Of a stretch of DNA of 55,045 nucleotides, positions 1-7,783 are shown one piece after another. The position numbers and the translations under genes were made by a program. Position 1 is the stretch's first letter; the number at the start of each line of letters is the position of its first letter. Source of the DNA: Nitrospira sp. GTDB lineage: Bacteria > Nitrospirota > Nitrospiria > Nitrospirales > Nitrospiraceae. Below the pieces are notes generated by a model that had not been told where the DNA came from, did no database searches, and saw nothing but the letters and a program-made list of their open reading frames with translations. The stretch lies in contig JAHBWU010000016.1 in assembly GCA_019636835.1 (NCBI GenBank), positions 1 through 55,045 on the forward strand, given 5' to 3'.

Positions 1-852
1 AAGGATGACTTTCCTGCATCGGCCTGGAAGTCTCTGAACGTCGGCCGTGCCAAGGTCACATTGGGTGCCAAGGACCAGACGCGACATCCGAGAGTGACGG
101 TGGAGGCACTGAATGCTGCTGAATCAGAGACCATCCATCTCGATCCCATCGCGGTGGCGCAAGGCATGCGTATCACGCTGGCGACGCGTGAAATACTCGG
201 TGGAAAGAAGGAAGGATTGACGTTCCAGGTGACAGGGCAGGACACGATTACGTTGTCGATTCACAAACCGTTCAAGTTGATCGCGGACCAGGTAGAGTTG
301 CGGGACATCGCATCGCCCTTTGGCAAACACGATGAGCTGACCTATCGCGTAACATTACCGGAGCAGGCGTCCTGGATCGCAGTCACCGCCCTGCCGGTCG
401 GTCTGATTCTTTCGCCGACCTTTGCGTCAGGCCAGGCGACGACATCATTCTTGAGCGGCGTTCCCGTGGCCACGATGGACTTTACCAAGCAACATTCGTC
501 GGGAGAACGGGTCAGCGCCCTGACCGGACAGGGGACCATCAGCTTCCCGGATTACCCACACCTCGGCAGCGTGCCGCTCGAAGAGGGAGAGGCGATCGGC
601 TTGGAGCAGCTGAACAAATTCACGATTGAGCGCATCACGTTGCAGCCTGAAGGTGGGGGAATGAATGTGGTCGGCTATGGCTTGGTCAAACAGGTCCGTA
701 CCAAGCGGGGCGAGATTCCAATTCAGCACAGCCTCACCGCGTTGGACGCCTTGTGGCATAATGCGCGGCTCGCGGTATTCTTCACGATCATCGCCGCTGT
801 GTTCACGACCAGTCTCGGGACCTATCGGCTTTGGAAAGAGTTCAAGCGATGA
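1..852 (+). CDS. membrane-anchored hypothetical protein, 5'-truncated by the window edge
   Basis: The reading frame is open from base 1, so the TTG at 61 is not needed as a start and the gene begins upstream of the window. The visible part is 283 residues. It is mostly hydrophilic, alternating-strand sequence that looks extracytoplasmic, and it ends in one hydrophobic segment (about LAVFFTIIAAVFTT) followed by a short basic tail ending KEFKR. This suggests a protein held by a C-terminal membrane helix with its bulk outside the membrane. I recognise no family. Its stop overlaps the ATGA start of the next gene, so it is probably the first visible gene of the operon that encodes the three secreted trypsin-like proteins. 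Confidence 0.75.
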   Translation, partial: KDDFPASAWKSLNVGRAKVTLGAKDQTRHPRVTVEALNAAESETIHLDPIAVAQGMRITLATREILGGKKEGLTFQVTGQDTITLSIHKPFKLIADQVELRDIASPFGKHDELTYRVTLPEQASWIAVTALPVGLILSPTFASGQATTSFLSGVPVATMDFTKQHSSGERVSALTGQGTISFPDYPHLGSVPLEEGEAIGLEQLNKFTIERITLQPEGGGMNVVGYGLVKQVRTKRGEIPIQHSLTALDALWHNARLAVFFTIIAAVFTTSLGTYRLWKEFKR

Positions 853-2300
853 TGGTCAGAATCTCGCTTATGTTCCTTGTGATGCTGTTGATGGTGTTGG
901 ACGTCCACGCGGCCATAGGCGTGCTTGATATTGAGGGATTAAAGTCAGGGGTGGTGAGGATTACGGCCACAGAAGGAAATAAGACCAAAGTCGGGACCGG
1001 CTTCATCGTCAAGCTCGCCCCAGAGATCGCTTACATCGTGACGGCAGCTCATGTCGTTGCTGGGGATTCCCGGCCGAAGATTCAATTCTTCACACAACAA
1101 GATGTCCAGATTCAAGCGACGGTAAAACACATAGAAGGCAGCGACGATGTGACTGCGTTAGCCTTGTTAGTGATTCGAGGGAAAGCAAACATTCCGTCGG
1201 GACTTGCCGCCATGTCGCTGGCGATATCAGCACGATTCGCCGGAGCGGATGAGGTGATTGTGATAGGCCATCCGCGGCAAGCTGGAGAGTGGTCGGTCTT
1301 GACCGGGGCCATTGTGTCTCGGCAAGGGCGGTACGTAACGATTGATGCCAATATCGATGAAGGCAATTCAGGCGGCCCCATCATTCACAGTGGGCACGTT
1401 GTTGGGGTGATCGGGGGAGCACAGAGGTATGGAAAGGGCGTCACTATTGGTACTGTACACGAATACTTGGAAGGACACGGAATTCTCATCCAGGCACCCG
1501 CTACACAAAGTGCAGCTACCTCTCAAACTCCTTTGCCTAAGACAATTAAACCCGAACATCTAGAGAGCTTGCCCAAGAAGATCACGGGAAAGGACGGCGC
1601 GCCGATGGTACTGGTGCCGGCCGGGGAGTTCACGATGGGGTCGAGAGAAGATGACAGGAGTACTTGGGAAAACGAGTGGCCGGCCCATCAGGTGTATCTG
1701 GATGCGTTCTATATCGACCAATATGAGGTAACGACTTCGCGCTACGCCGAATTTTTACGAGAGGTGAAACGGGCTGCGCCATGGCTTTGGTCGGAGCAGG
1801 TCCTCAAGCAACATGGGCGTAAGCCCGTGGTTTACGTGGACTGGGACGATGCCACGGCGTACTGTGCCTGGGCCGGCAAGCGTCTCCCAACGGAAGCCGA
1901 ATGGGAGAAAGCGGCACGAGGAACTGACCAGCGTCCGTACCCTTGGGGAAATGCTGCGGCCAATGAGCTACGAGCAAATGTGTATCGCTGTTGTGATTTC
2001 AAAGACTATGGGGCGCTCACCGACGTGGGGTCATTTGAGCAAGGGAAGAGTCCTTACGGCGCTTACGATATGGCCGGCAATGTTTCGGAGTGGGTGAAGG
2101 ACTGGTATGACGACGCGTACTACAGGAAGAGCCCTGCGCGCAATCCAATAGGGATGACGGGGGGTCTCTATCGAGTGTCTCGGGGTGGCTCCTGGAGTGA
2201 TGAACCGGTTCACGTGCGGTCTGCGTATCGGAAGAACAACAGGCCCGACAGTCGGGTCCCCTCGCTCGGGTTCCGGTGCGCCCAGGACGTTTCGAACTAA
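849..2300 (+). CDS. secreted trypsin-like serine protease fused to a formylglycine-generating-enzyme-like domain
   Basis: The ATG at 849 overlaps the upstream stop (ATGA). A TTG lies further up at 831, but the ATG directly precedes a clear signal peptide (MVRISLMFLVMLLMVL...HA). An S1C/HtrA-like domain follows, with the catalytic His in TAAHVVAG and the Ser in EGNSGGPI. The usual D-L-A-L block is replaced by DDVTALALL, so the Asp is displaced. From about residue 245 to the end there is an FGE-sulfatase/SUMF1-type domain: MVLVPAGEFTMGS, RLPTEAEWEKAARG, YPWGN, MAGNVSEW, RGGSW and a terminal GFRCA. In bacteria this fold occurs in maturation enzymes and in sensor or ligand-binding modules. The protein is probably periplasmic or exported. 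No PDZ domain is seen. Confidence 0.85.
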   Translation: MMVRISLMFLVMLLMVLDVHAAIGVLDIEGLKSGVVRITATEGNKTKVGTGFIVKLAPEIAYIVTAAHVVAGDSRPKIQFFTQQDVQIQATVKHIEGSDDVTALALLVIRGKANIPSGLAAMSLAISARFAGADEVIVIGHPRQAGEWSVLTGAIVSRQGRYVTIDANIDEGNSGGPIIHSGHVVGVIGGAQRYGKGVTIGTVHEYLEGHGILIQAPATQSAATSQTPLPKTIKPEHLESLPKKITGKDGAPMVLVPAGEFTMGSREDDRSTWENEWPAHQVYLDAFYIDQYEVTTSRYAEFLREVKRAAPWLWSEQVLKQHGRKPVVYVDWDDATAYCAWAGKRLPTEAEWEKAARGTDQRPYPWGNAAANELRANVYRCCDFKDYGALTDVGSFEQGKSPYGAYDMAGNVSEWVKDWYDDAYYRKSPARNPIGMTGGLYRVSRGGSWSDEPVHVRSAYRKNNRPDSRVPSLGFRCAQDVSN

Positions 2301-2349
2301 ACGTTACGTTTGGACTTTGTTTCCTTTTCCTCATGTCTTGAAGGTCATC

Positions 2350-3405
2350 GTGCTGAATCGCGCATCGTCAACGCTCGAAGCCTTTCACGCATGCTGTGGT
2401 CTGGCCTTCTGCATGCTGCTTCTGTTGTCGGTGGTCTTTCCCTCTTCACTCTGGGCTCAGGACATCGCGCAGGTCAAGAAGGGTGTCGTAAAAATCACCG
2501 CGCAGGTGGACGGCAAGAATCGAGTCGGCTCCGGAGTCGTCGTGAAGTTGGATGAGGACCATGTCTATATCGTCACCGCTTCGCACGTCATCGAAGGTGA
2601 CCAACACCCGAACGTCTTTTTCTACGCCGCGCCTCACCGTGCATATCGCGCTCGCGTGCTGGGGTTGGAAGGAGGAAACCCGGCTGGGCTGGCTGCGTTG
2701 TTGGTCGAAGGAAAGATTCCCTCCGATCTTGTAGCCTTGCCCCTCGATCAGGCGGTATCCGTCAGCGGCGGTGAATCCATCACCTTGATCGGCTTCCCAC
2801 GGGTGGAAGGGTCTATGTGGACGGTAACGACGGGAACTCTTTCCGGCCGACGTGGAAGCGCGCTCTCATTTTCCGGCACGGCCGATGAAGGCAATTCGGG
2901 CGGGCCGGTCTTGTTCCAGAACAAAGTGGTGGGCATTGTGACGGAGGTAGGCGCTAAATTTAACACCGCCGTGCCCGCTGTGGTGGCGCGCTTTGCCTTG
3001 GACGGATGGGGCGTGAGGCTTTTGGAAGAAACGAGGCAGCCACCGACTCGATCAAGTGAAGAAGAACCGGAGCCGGTCGTGGTCCAGCCGACGTCGAGAG
3101 AACTGGTATCCGGAACGTACCATGGTTTTGCGATGACTCTTTTGGGAGGCACATCCGTCATCCAGGCGATCTACAAGCAAAACGGGGATCAGGTCAGCGG
3201 GACCTATGCCGATAATCAGGGCGATGCAGGCGTGATGCAAGGCCGTCTGCAGGGCAATGTGTTTGCCGGGCGCCTGGCGTCGCAGGTCTTCCAGGGTGTG
3301 GCTTGCGATTTTACCTCGGAAGTCGCCGCAGGCGGGAAAACCATCCAGGGCACGGTGACCTGCAACAATGGCAATGTCGGCTCCTTTGCGCTGGAACGGC
3401 AGTAG
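2350..3405 (+). CDS. secreted trypsin-like protein with a C-terminal beta-rich domain
   Basis: The frame is open further upstream but overlaps the previous gene. The GTG at 2350 has GAAGG five bases before it and opens directly into a signal peptide ending SLWAQ. The protease domain carries His in TASHVIEG and Ser in DEGNSGGPV. The position of the catalytic Asp in the DLAxL motif is Gly (GLAALLV). It lacks the FGE-like domain of the flanking paralogues. Its last roughly 100 residues instead form a Gly/Thr/Val-rich, strand-like domain (VSGTYHGFAMTLLGG onward) resembling the small beta-barrel modules of secreted proteins. It is the second of three tandem paralogues. Its TAG stop lies inside a remnant of the interspersed repeat described separately. 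Confidence 0.8.
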   Translation: MLNRASSTLEAFHACCGLAFCMLLLLSVVFPSSLWAQDIAQVKKGVVKITAQVDGKNRVGSGVVVKLDEDHVYIVTASHVIEGDQHPNVFFYAAPHRAYRARVLGLEGGNPAGLAALLVEGKIPSDLVALPLDQAVSVSGGESITLIGFPRVEGSMWTVTTGTLSGRRGSALSFSGTADEGNSGGPVLFQNKVVGIVTEVGAKFNTAVPAVVARFALDGWGVRLLEETRQPPTRSSEEEPEPVVVQPTSRELVSGTYHGFAMTLLGGTSVIQAIYKQNGDQVSGTYADNQGDAGVMQGRLQGNVFAGRLASQVFQGVACDFTSEVAAGGKTIQGTVTCNNGNVGSFALERQ

Positions 3406-3445
3406 CAGGATGTTGAAAAAGTCCGCCAGCGACGTTCTTGTCGTA
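3404..3445 (+). repeat. remnant of the 124-bp interspersed repeat at a gene junction
   Basis: The bases TAGCAGGATGTTGAAAAAGT followed by CCGCC match the left end of the elements at 14204 and 31805, differing only by A for C within the GCAGGCTG block. Similarity fades about 40 bp in, near CGTTCT. The remnant supplies the TAG stop of the upstream protease gene and the ATG plus first codons of the next one. Confidence 0.7.
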
Positions 3446-4705
3446 AGAATTGCCTTCCTCGCGACAGCCCTCTGCCTGCTGTCCACTTCACTCGTTCCTC
3501 ATGATCTTTTGGCTCAAGGCAGTGAGGATCTCAAACGCGGTGTGGTGAAGATCACCGCGCGGGGTGAGGGGCAGCAGTCCAAGGTCGGGACGGGGGTTGT
3601 CGTTCGAGTAGATCATGATGCCGCTTACATTGTCACGGCGGCGCATGTGATTGAGGGGGATCCCGAACCCATCGTGACGGTTTTCCCCAATCCTCAGAAA
3701 CCGCTTGTCGCTCAAGTGGTTGGGATCCAAGGTGGAGATCAGCATGGCCTCGCGGCGTTGCGGGTGGTCGGGCCGATTCCCGACGGTTTGGTGGCCTTGC
3801 CGCTGGATCTGACGACGAAGGTGGTCGGCGGTGAGGCGCTCACGTTTATCGGCTTTCCACGAACGTTACCACCCTGGACTGTCTCGACCGGCAGTCTGAG
3901 TGGAATGAACGGGCCGATCCTCGCGTTTCAGGCTCTGGTCGAGGAAGGCCATTCCGGTGGCCCACTCTTGTTGAACGGGCAGGTGATCGGTGTTGTGAGC
4001 GACACCAGAGGACGACTGGGATATGCTGTGCCGACGTCGATTCTTGCCGTCGCTCTCCGTGGATGGCGGATCGAGCCGCGTGCGAGCGAATCAATGATGC
4101 CGCAGGAAAAAATCGGCGCGGACGGTGTGCCCATGGTGCTGATTCGGTCTGGGCGCATCCCGACCAAGATTGTAGGCGTGTATGGCGGGGGAACTGTGGA
4201 AGAAGTTCAAGGCCCTGCGCGATTTGTGTACCTTCGGGACGATCTCTATGTCGAGACAACGTTAGTCAGCAACGCGCGCTATCTCCGGTTCGTGGAGGCC
4301 ACAGGCGGGATTCCCTTTGCTGAGCTGGAGGAGCACGCGGCGTCGCTCAAACCCGAGGAGCCGGTGGAAGATGTCTCGTGGCACGACGCGGTCGCGTTCT
4401 GCCGATGGGCCCACAAGCGGCTCCCGACCGAAGACGAGTGGGAAAAGGCGGCGCGCGACACGCAAGGCCGAATCCTCAACGATCGGGTATACGAATGGGC
4501 GGCCAATACGTATCAAGAATCCAGATTCAGCTCGGGTGAACCGCAGGACCCGACCCGCAAGGTCGTACGAGGCAGCCTTCGGGCACTCAATATTCAGAAA
4601 GTCTTCGGAGATATTGACTATCAAGTGCGCATGTACGCGAACGCGGACGAGGGAGCATCCGGCAGAGGGTTTCGCTGCGTCCAAGATCTCGCGAAGGAAC
4701 GATAA
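3410..4705 (+). CDS. secreted trypsin-like protein with a divergent FGE-like domain
   Basis: Third member of the tandem family. The likely start is ATG 3410 (MLKKSASDVL...), leading into a signal peptide ending LLAQG. This start lies inside a repeat remnant and has no strong Shine-Dalgarno, so translation could also begin a few codons later. The protease part keeps His (TAAHVIEG) and Ser (EEGHSGGPL, with His for the usual Asn), while the Asp position is Gly (GLAALRV). The C-terminal FGE-like domain is shortened: it retains DVSWHDAVAFCRWA, RLPTEDEWEKAARD and GRGFRCVQD but lacks the GNVSEW and RGGSW blocks seen in the first paralogue. It probably has a binding rather than an enzymatic role, which is inference. 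Confidence 0.8.
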   Translation: MLKKSASDVLVVRIAFLATALCLLSTSLVPHDLLAQGSEDLKRGVVKITARGEGQQSKVGTGVVVRVDHDAAYIVTAAHVIEGDPEPIVTVFPNPQKPLVAQVVGIQGGDQHGLAALRVVGPIPDGLVALPLDLTTKVVGGEALTFIGFPRTLPPWTVSTGSLSGMNGPILAFQALVEEGHSGGPLLLNGQVIGVVSDTRGRLGYAVPTSILAVALRGWRIEPRASESMMPQEKIGADGVPMVLIRSGRIPTKIVGVYGGGTVEEVQGPARFVYLRDDLYVETTLVSNARYLRFVEATGGIPFAELEEHAASLKPEEPVEDVSWHDAVAFCRWAHKRLPTEDEWEKAARDTQGRILNDRVYEWAANTYQESRFSSGEPQDPTRKVVRGSLRALNIQKVFGDIDYQVRMYANADEGASGRGFRCVQDLAKER

Positions 4706-4777
4706 GCTTCCCACCTTGCCCTTCCTCTCAACGCCCCTTTAGAATAGCTTTTTGACTCCGGAGACAAGGAGGGTGTC

Positions 4778-5125
4778 ATGGGTCTTGCCGACAATAAATG
4801 TATTCCCTGTCGTGGCGGGGTGCCGCCGTTGCCGAACGATCGTGCTCAGGCGCTATTGAAGGAACTAGGCCGAGGGTGGTCCCTGAACGGGCAAGGACAT
4901 CTTGAGCGGTTGTATACGTTCAAAGATTTTGCTCAGGCGCTCGAGTTTGTGAACAAGGTCGGTGCTGTCGCAGAGGCAGAAGGTCATCATCCGGATCTGT
5001 ATCTGGCCTGGGGCAAGTGCAAGGTGGAGATTTGGACGCACAAGATCAACGGCCTGACCGAGAGCGACTTCTATTTAGCGGCCAAAGCCGACCGGGAATT
5101 TGAACCGTTTAAGGCAGGTGCCTAG
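4778..5125 (+). CDS. phhB: pterin-4a-carbinolamine dehydratase
   Basis: The 115-residue protein is of normal family length. It carries the signature EGHHPDLYLAWGKCKVEIWT with the paired catalytic histidines, followed by a conserved Trp/His stretch and the Asp of TESDF. The enzyme dehydrates 4a-hydroxytetrahydrobiopterin during recycling of the pterin cofactor of aromatic amino acid hydroxylases. No hydroxylase gene lies nearby; in bacteria without one, the protein is thought to act in other pterin metabolism. A strong AAGGAGG lies eight bases before the ATG, and a TAGAAT box near 4740 may belong to its promoter. It stands alone between the protease cluster and the hcp gene. Confidence 0.92.
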   Translation: MGLADNKCIPCRGGVPPLPNDRAQALLKELGRGWSLNGQGHLERLYTFKDFAQALEFVNKVGAVAEAEGHHPDLYLAWGKCKVEIWTHKINGLTESDFYLAAKADREFEPFKAGA

Positions 5126-5157
5126 CGTTGCGTCCTCACTTACATTCCTGACATAGT

Positions 5158-5275
5158 CCGTTCGCCCTTCCTCGGGCTCAGGGCGAGCGGGGATTTGCGT
5201 GTAAGACTTGGCATGTTCCGCTCGTGCTGAGCTTGTCGAAGCATGAGCCGTTCGACGGACTCAGAGCGAACGGAT
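5158..5275. repeat. intergenic inverted-repeat elements of the TTCGCCCTGAGC type
   Basis: Two adjacent hairpin units occupy the gap before hcp. The first pairs CCGTTCGCCCT (5158-5168) with AGGGCGAGCGG (5180-5190). The second pairs TCCGCTCGTGCTGAG with CTCAGAGCGAACGGA imperfectly and encloses GTCGAA/TTCGAC. Sequences of this kind are common dispersed intergenic palindromes in many bacteria. I see no coding potential here. Confidence 0.75.
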
Positions 5276-5356
5276 TACGACAAGAACTTCAGGACGCAAT
5301 ACTAGAACCACACTCAGGCTGGAAGGTCACACTCATTCATTCCACAGGAGGATGTG

Positions 5357-5878
5357 ATGGCGGACGACTATTTCCTCAAGATCGACGGGATTGAAGGAGA
5401 AAGCCAAGATGCGCGACACAAGGGAGAAATCGCATTAGATGCCTGGTCGTTCGGAGGAGCGGCTGAAGAAACGGTTGGGGGAAAGCTGTCAGGGCTTGCA
5501 AGGCCAGGTGTCGCCAGCGGAAGATTCAACGCGCAGGACTTTCAGTTTATGGCGAAAATCAGCAAGGCCTCACCGATGCTTTTTCAAGCATGTGCTACAG
5601 CCAAGCACTTGCCGAGAGTGACCATGACTGGAAGGAAAGCCGGCGACAACCCGCAAGATTACCTGAAGATCACGTTGTCGGAAGTTCTGATCACGTCTTA
5701 TCAACAGAGTGGGGCGGGTGGGACAGGGACGGTGCCTGTTGACCAGGTGTCGTGCAACTTCGCCAGAATTGACATTGAGTATCGAGGGATCAATCCTGAT
5801 GGCTCGCTTGGCAGCCCAGTCAGTGCGAGTTTCGACTTAAAAAAGAAACCGGGACTCTCCAGAGGAAGGCGTCGGTGA
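5357..5878 (+). CDS. hcp: Hcp family (type VI secretion tube-like) protein
   Basis: A 173-residue protein that begins MADDYFLKIDGIEGESQD, the typical opening of Hcp proteins. The family's ring-forming beta-barrel features follow: the DAWSFG block, the QDFQFMAKISKASPMLF block, the LPRVTMTGRKAG segment and the LKITLSEVLITSY strand. Hcp hexamers form the inner tube of the type VI secretion system and are themselves exported. AGGAGG at 5346-5351 favours ATG 5357 over the adjacent GTG 5354. No other T6SS gene (sheath, baseplate, ClpV, VgrG) is present in the window. It could serve a remote locus or be an orphan with another role. Confidence 0.88.
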   Translation: MADDYFLKIDGIEGESQDARHKGEIALDAWSFGGAAEETVGGKLSGLARPGVASGRFNAQDFQFMAKISKASPMLFQACATAKHLPRVTMTGRKAGDNPQDYLKITLSEVLITSYQQSGAGGTGTVPVDQVSCNFARIDIEYRGINPDGSLGSPVSASFDLKKKPGLSRGRRR

Positions 5879-5939
5879 GGCTCAAGGCAAAAGAGCGGTC
5901 TCCAATCAATTGAGAAGAGAGACCCCTGGGTATAGTTCA

Positions 5940-6040
5940 CGCCTTTCGACAGGCTCAGGGCGAACGGAGCATCAGGCCTTGAGGTTGTGATGGGTCAACA
6001 AGCCTGTCCTGAGGCAGACGAAGGGCTCACCACGAACAGA
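5940..6040. repeat. dispersed palindromic repeat between convergent genes
   Basis: Contains CCTTTCGACAGGCTCAGGGC and a related inverted copy (CAAGCCTGTCCTGAGGCAGA), the same family as the units at 5158-5275. It lies between the ends of the convergent hcp and peroxidase-like genes, where such hairpins may end transcription from both sides. Confidence 0.65.
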
Positions 6041-6054
6041 TTGTGGGTGTGCAC

Positions 6055-6387
6055 TTACATCGACAGTTTCTCGGCCACGTTTCGCATCTGCACGCCGTGA
6101 ATCAGTGACGCGCCGCCGCGGATGGCGCAGGCCACGTGAACCGCTTCAGTCATCTCCTCCACGTTCGATCCCTTTTCCAGCGACGCCTGTGTATAGGCGT
6201 CGATGCAATAGGGACATTGCACGGTATGGGCGACAGCAAGCGCGATGAGCGCCTTTTCCCGTTCTGTCAGCGCACCCTCGGCAAACACCGCTTCGTAGTA
6301 GCCCATGAATTTCTCCCATAGGGCTTTGTTGCCCTTCCCAATGTCGGAAAACTTGGCTAGATCATGTGCGTGATAGTACGAGTCCAT
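6055..6387 (-). CDS. AhpD/carboxymuconolactone-decarboxylase-like peroxidase
   Basis: A 110-residue protein of the AhpD-like fold. It has the redox CPYC pair followed by the conserved His-type context (VQCPYCIDAYTQASLEKG) and the helix EREKALIALAVAHT. The wording of the sequence (YYHAHDLAKFSDIG..., AVFAEGALTEREKALIALA..., GGASLIHGVQMRN) matches the subfamily usually annotated as arsenosugar-biosynthesis-associated peroxidase-like. That subfamily assignment is from memory. No arsenosugar radical-SAM gene is next to it. GGGAGG sits five bases before the ATG. It probably reduces peroxides or acts as a disulfide-dependent oxidoreductase in the cytoplasm. Confidence 0.85.
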   Translation of the reverse strand: MDSYYHAHDLAKFSDIGKGNKALWEKFMGYYEAVFAEGALTEREKALIALAVAHTVQCPYCIDAYTQASLEKGSNVEEMTEAVHVACAIRGGASLIHGVQMRNVAEKLSM

Positions 6388-6443
6388 ACGAACCTCCCAT
6401 GTTGATTTTAACGAGGAAAAGAAAAAGGAGAGCGGTGGAACAA

Positions 6444-6716
6444 TCAGGCATTGCCCGGAGGCATGGGGTCCGCTTCAGACAGGGCTTTTGAGAAGCGATC
6501 ACCGACGATGTCGGTGGCTTTGGCCATGAGGTCCGTCACCTCTTGCCATTCATTAGGCAGCAGGTCCTGCTTCAACTGCGGATGGATCGTCCATTGGGCC
6601 TCGACTTGTGTTCCCTTGCGGCTGACCAGTACGAGGAGCAGTTCCACATCCCAAGTCGGATCGGCAGGATCATCGCTGGATGGCGACATATCAGAAGGAG
6701 AGATAGTCCGCGCCAT
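6444..6716 (-). CDS. small hypothetical protein
   Basis: A 90-residue soluble protein with no signal peptide, membrane segment or recognised motif. The ATG at 6716 is preceded by GAGGG at good spacing, and the composition looks coding (TWDVELLLVLVSRKGTQVEAQW). The C-terminal half is predicted helical. It lies 56 bp upstream of the peroxidase-like gene on the same strand and could share its transcript. Function unknown. Confidence 0.6.
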   Translation of the reverse strand: MARTISPSDMSPSSDDPADPTWDVELLLVLVSRKGTQVEAQWTIHPQLKQDLLPNEWQEVTDLMAKATDIVGDRFSKALSEADPMPPGNA

Positions 6717-6775
6717 ACATAACCCTCAGTGTCAATCGTTCACACAGCATACTGTATTCTGTGCCGTTCTGTATA

Positions 6776-7600
6776 TCAAGGAGTCTCTTGGTTGAGGACT
6801 GCGAGCATCGCCTCGTGGATCTGTCCGTTGCTTGCCACGAGTTCCTGTCCATAGATTGAAAGGTCTTTTCCGCTGAAATCAGTCAGCCGCCCGCCGGCCT
6901 CTCGTACGATCACCGACCCGGCCGCCATATCCCATGGATTGAGCCGAACCTCCCAGAACCCATCGAAGCGTCCTGCCGCCACATAGCAGAGATCCAATGC
7001 CGCCGATCCCGTTCTCCTGAGTCCTTGGGCCTTGAGAGCAAATTTGGCGAAATGATCGAGGTTATTGCGCGGCGTTTCTCTGATGTCGTAGGCAAAGCCC
7101 GTCACCAACAGGCTGCTGTCGAGGGTCATTGCGTCAGACACGTGGATGGTGCGGCCGTTCAACTGCGCGCCTCGATGTTCAATGGCGGTGAACAGTTCAT
7201 TCCGTGAAGGATCGAAGATTGCGCCAAGCACACAACGTCCCTCGTATTCGAGACCGATGGACACGCAGTAGGCTGGATAGCCATGCGCAAAATTGGTTGT
7301 CCCATCCAACGGATCGATGATCCACAAATAGGGTGACTGTTCCTCTTCAAGGCGACCCCGCTCCTCGGCCAAGAACCGATGGGCAGGAAAATGAGCCTTG
7401 ATTCGGTCGATGACGCACTGCTCGGCAGCGCGATCTGCGTCAGTGACTAGATTGATTGGATTCTTATACTCGATGTGGAAACCGGCTCCGGCATATTTAA
7501 GCAGCAGGGCGCCGGCTTCTCGGCTCGCGTCAATCGCTGTTTCGAGGAGGGTATCAAGCGAGATTGGTTCGTGAGGAATCGGCACGTCTGATTGTAGCAT
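6776..7600 (-). CDS. suhB: inositol-1-monophosphatase family protein
   Basis: Recognised by the metal-binding motifs of the Mg-dependent, lithium-sensitive phosphatase family: LAEERG (Glu ligand), DPLDGTTNFAHG (two Asp) and WDMAAGSVIVREAGG (third Asp), in the right order over about 274 residues. The family hydrolyses inositol monophosphates. In many bacteria the SuhB branch also takes part in rRNA transcription, and some members act on other sugar phosphates such as histidinol phosphate or fructose bisphosphate. ATG 7600 is chosen over TTG 7606; neither has a clear Shine-Dalgarno. The upstream intergenic region is shared with the divergent HARE-HTH gene and contains a perfect palindrome. Confidence 0.9.
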   Translation of the reverse strand: MLQSDVPIPHEPISLDTLLETAIDASREAGALLLKYAGAGFHIEYKNPINLVTDADRAAEQCVIDRIKAHFPAHRFLAEERGRLEEEQSPYLWIIDPLDGTTNFAHGYPAYCVSIGLEYEGRCVLGAIFDPSRNELFTAIEHRGAQLNGRTIHVSDAMTLDSSLLVTGFAYDIRETPRNNLDHFAKFALKAQGLRRTGSAALDLCYVAAGRFDGFWEVRLNPWDMAAGSVIVREAGGRLTDFSGKDLSIYGQELVASNGQIHEAMLAVLNQETP

Positions 7601-7615
7601 GGCCAAACGGTCGTA

Positions 7616-7657
7616 TTGAGAAAATCATGAGCCTTGTACATGTACAAGGCTTCTCAA
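7616..7657. promoter_or_regulatory. perfect 20-bp palindrome inside a longer inverted repeat, probable operator
   Basis: GCCTTGTACATGTACAAGGC at 7631-7650 is an exact palindrome. It is flanked by a second inverted pair, TTGAGAA (7616-7622) and TTCTCAA (7651-7657), with eight unpaired bases on the left arm. The half-site TGTACAAG recurs at 7741-7748, exactly 100 bp further on and inside the spacer of the downstream promoter. There is no T-run, so a dimeric regulator's binding site is more likely than a terminator. The divergent suhB gene and the HARE-HTH gene are the possible targets. Confidence 0.65.
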
Positions 7658-7731
7658 CATAATCTAGGAAAGGATTACTTGCGTACAACATGACAAACAT
7701 AATCAGCAATGTATGATTACAATAATAAGTC

Positions 7732-7760
7732 TTGACAGAATGTACAAGCAATGCTATAAA
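7732..7760 (+). promoter_or_regulatory. near-consensus sigma70 promoter for the HARE-HTH gene
   Basis: TTGACA (7732-7737) and TATAAA (7755-7760) are separated by exactly 17 bp. The predicted start is near 7767, about 17 bases before ATG 7784. The spacer contains the half-operator TGTACAAG. The 10-bp palindrome AAGCATGCTT (7763-7772) covers the predicted transcription start. Repression by a protein binding these sites is a reasonable inference. Confidence 0.8.
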
Positions 7761-7783
7761 GCAAGCATGCTTTATGTGAGGCG

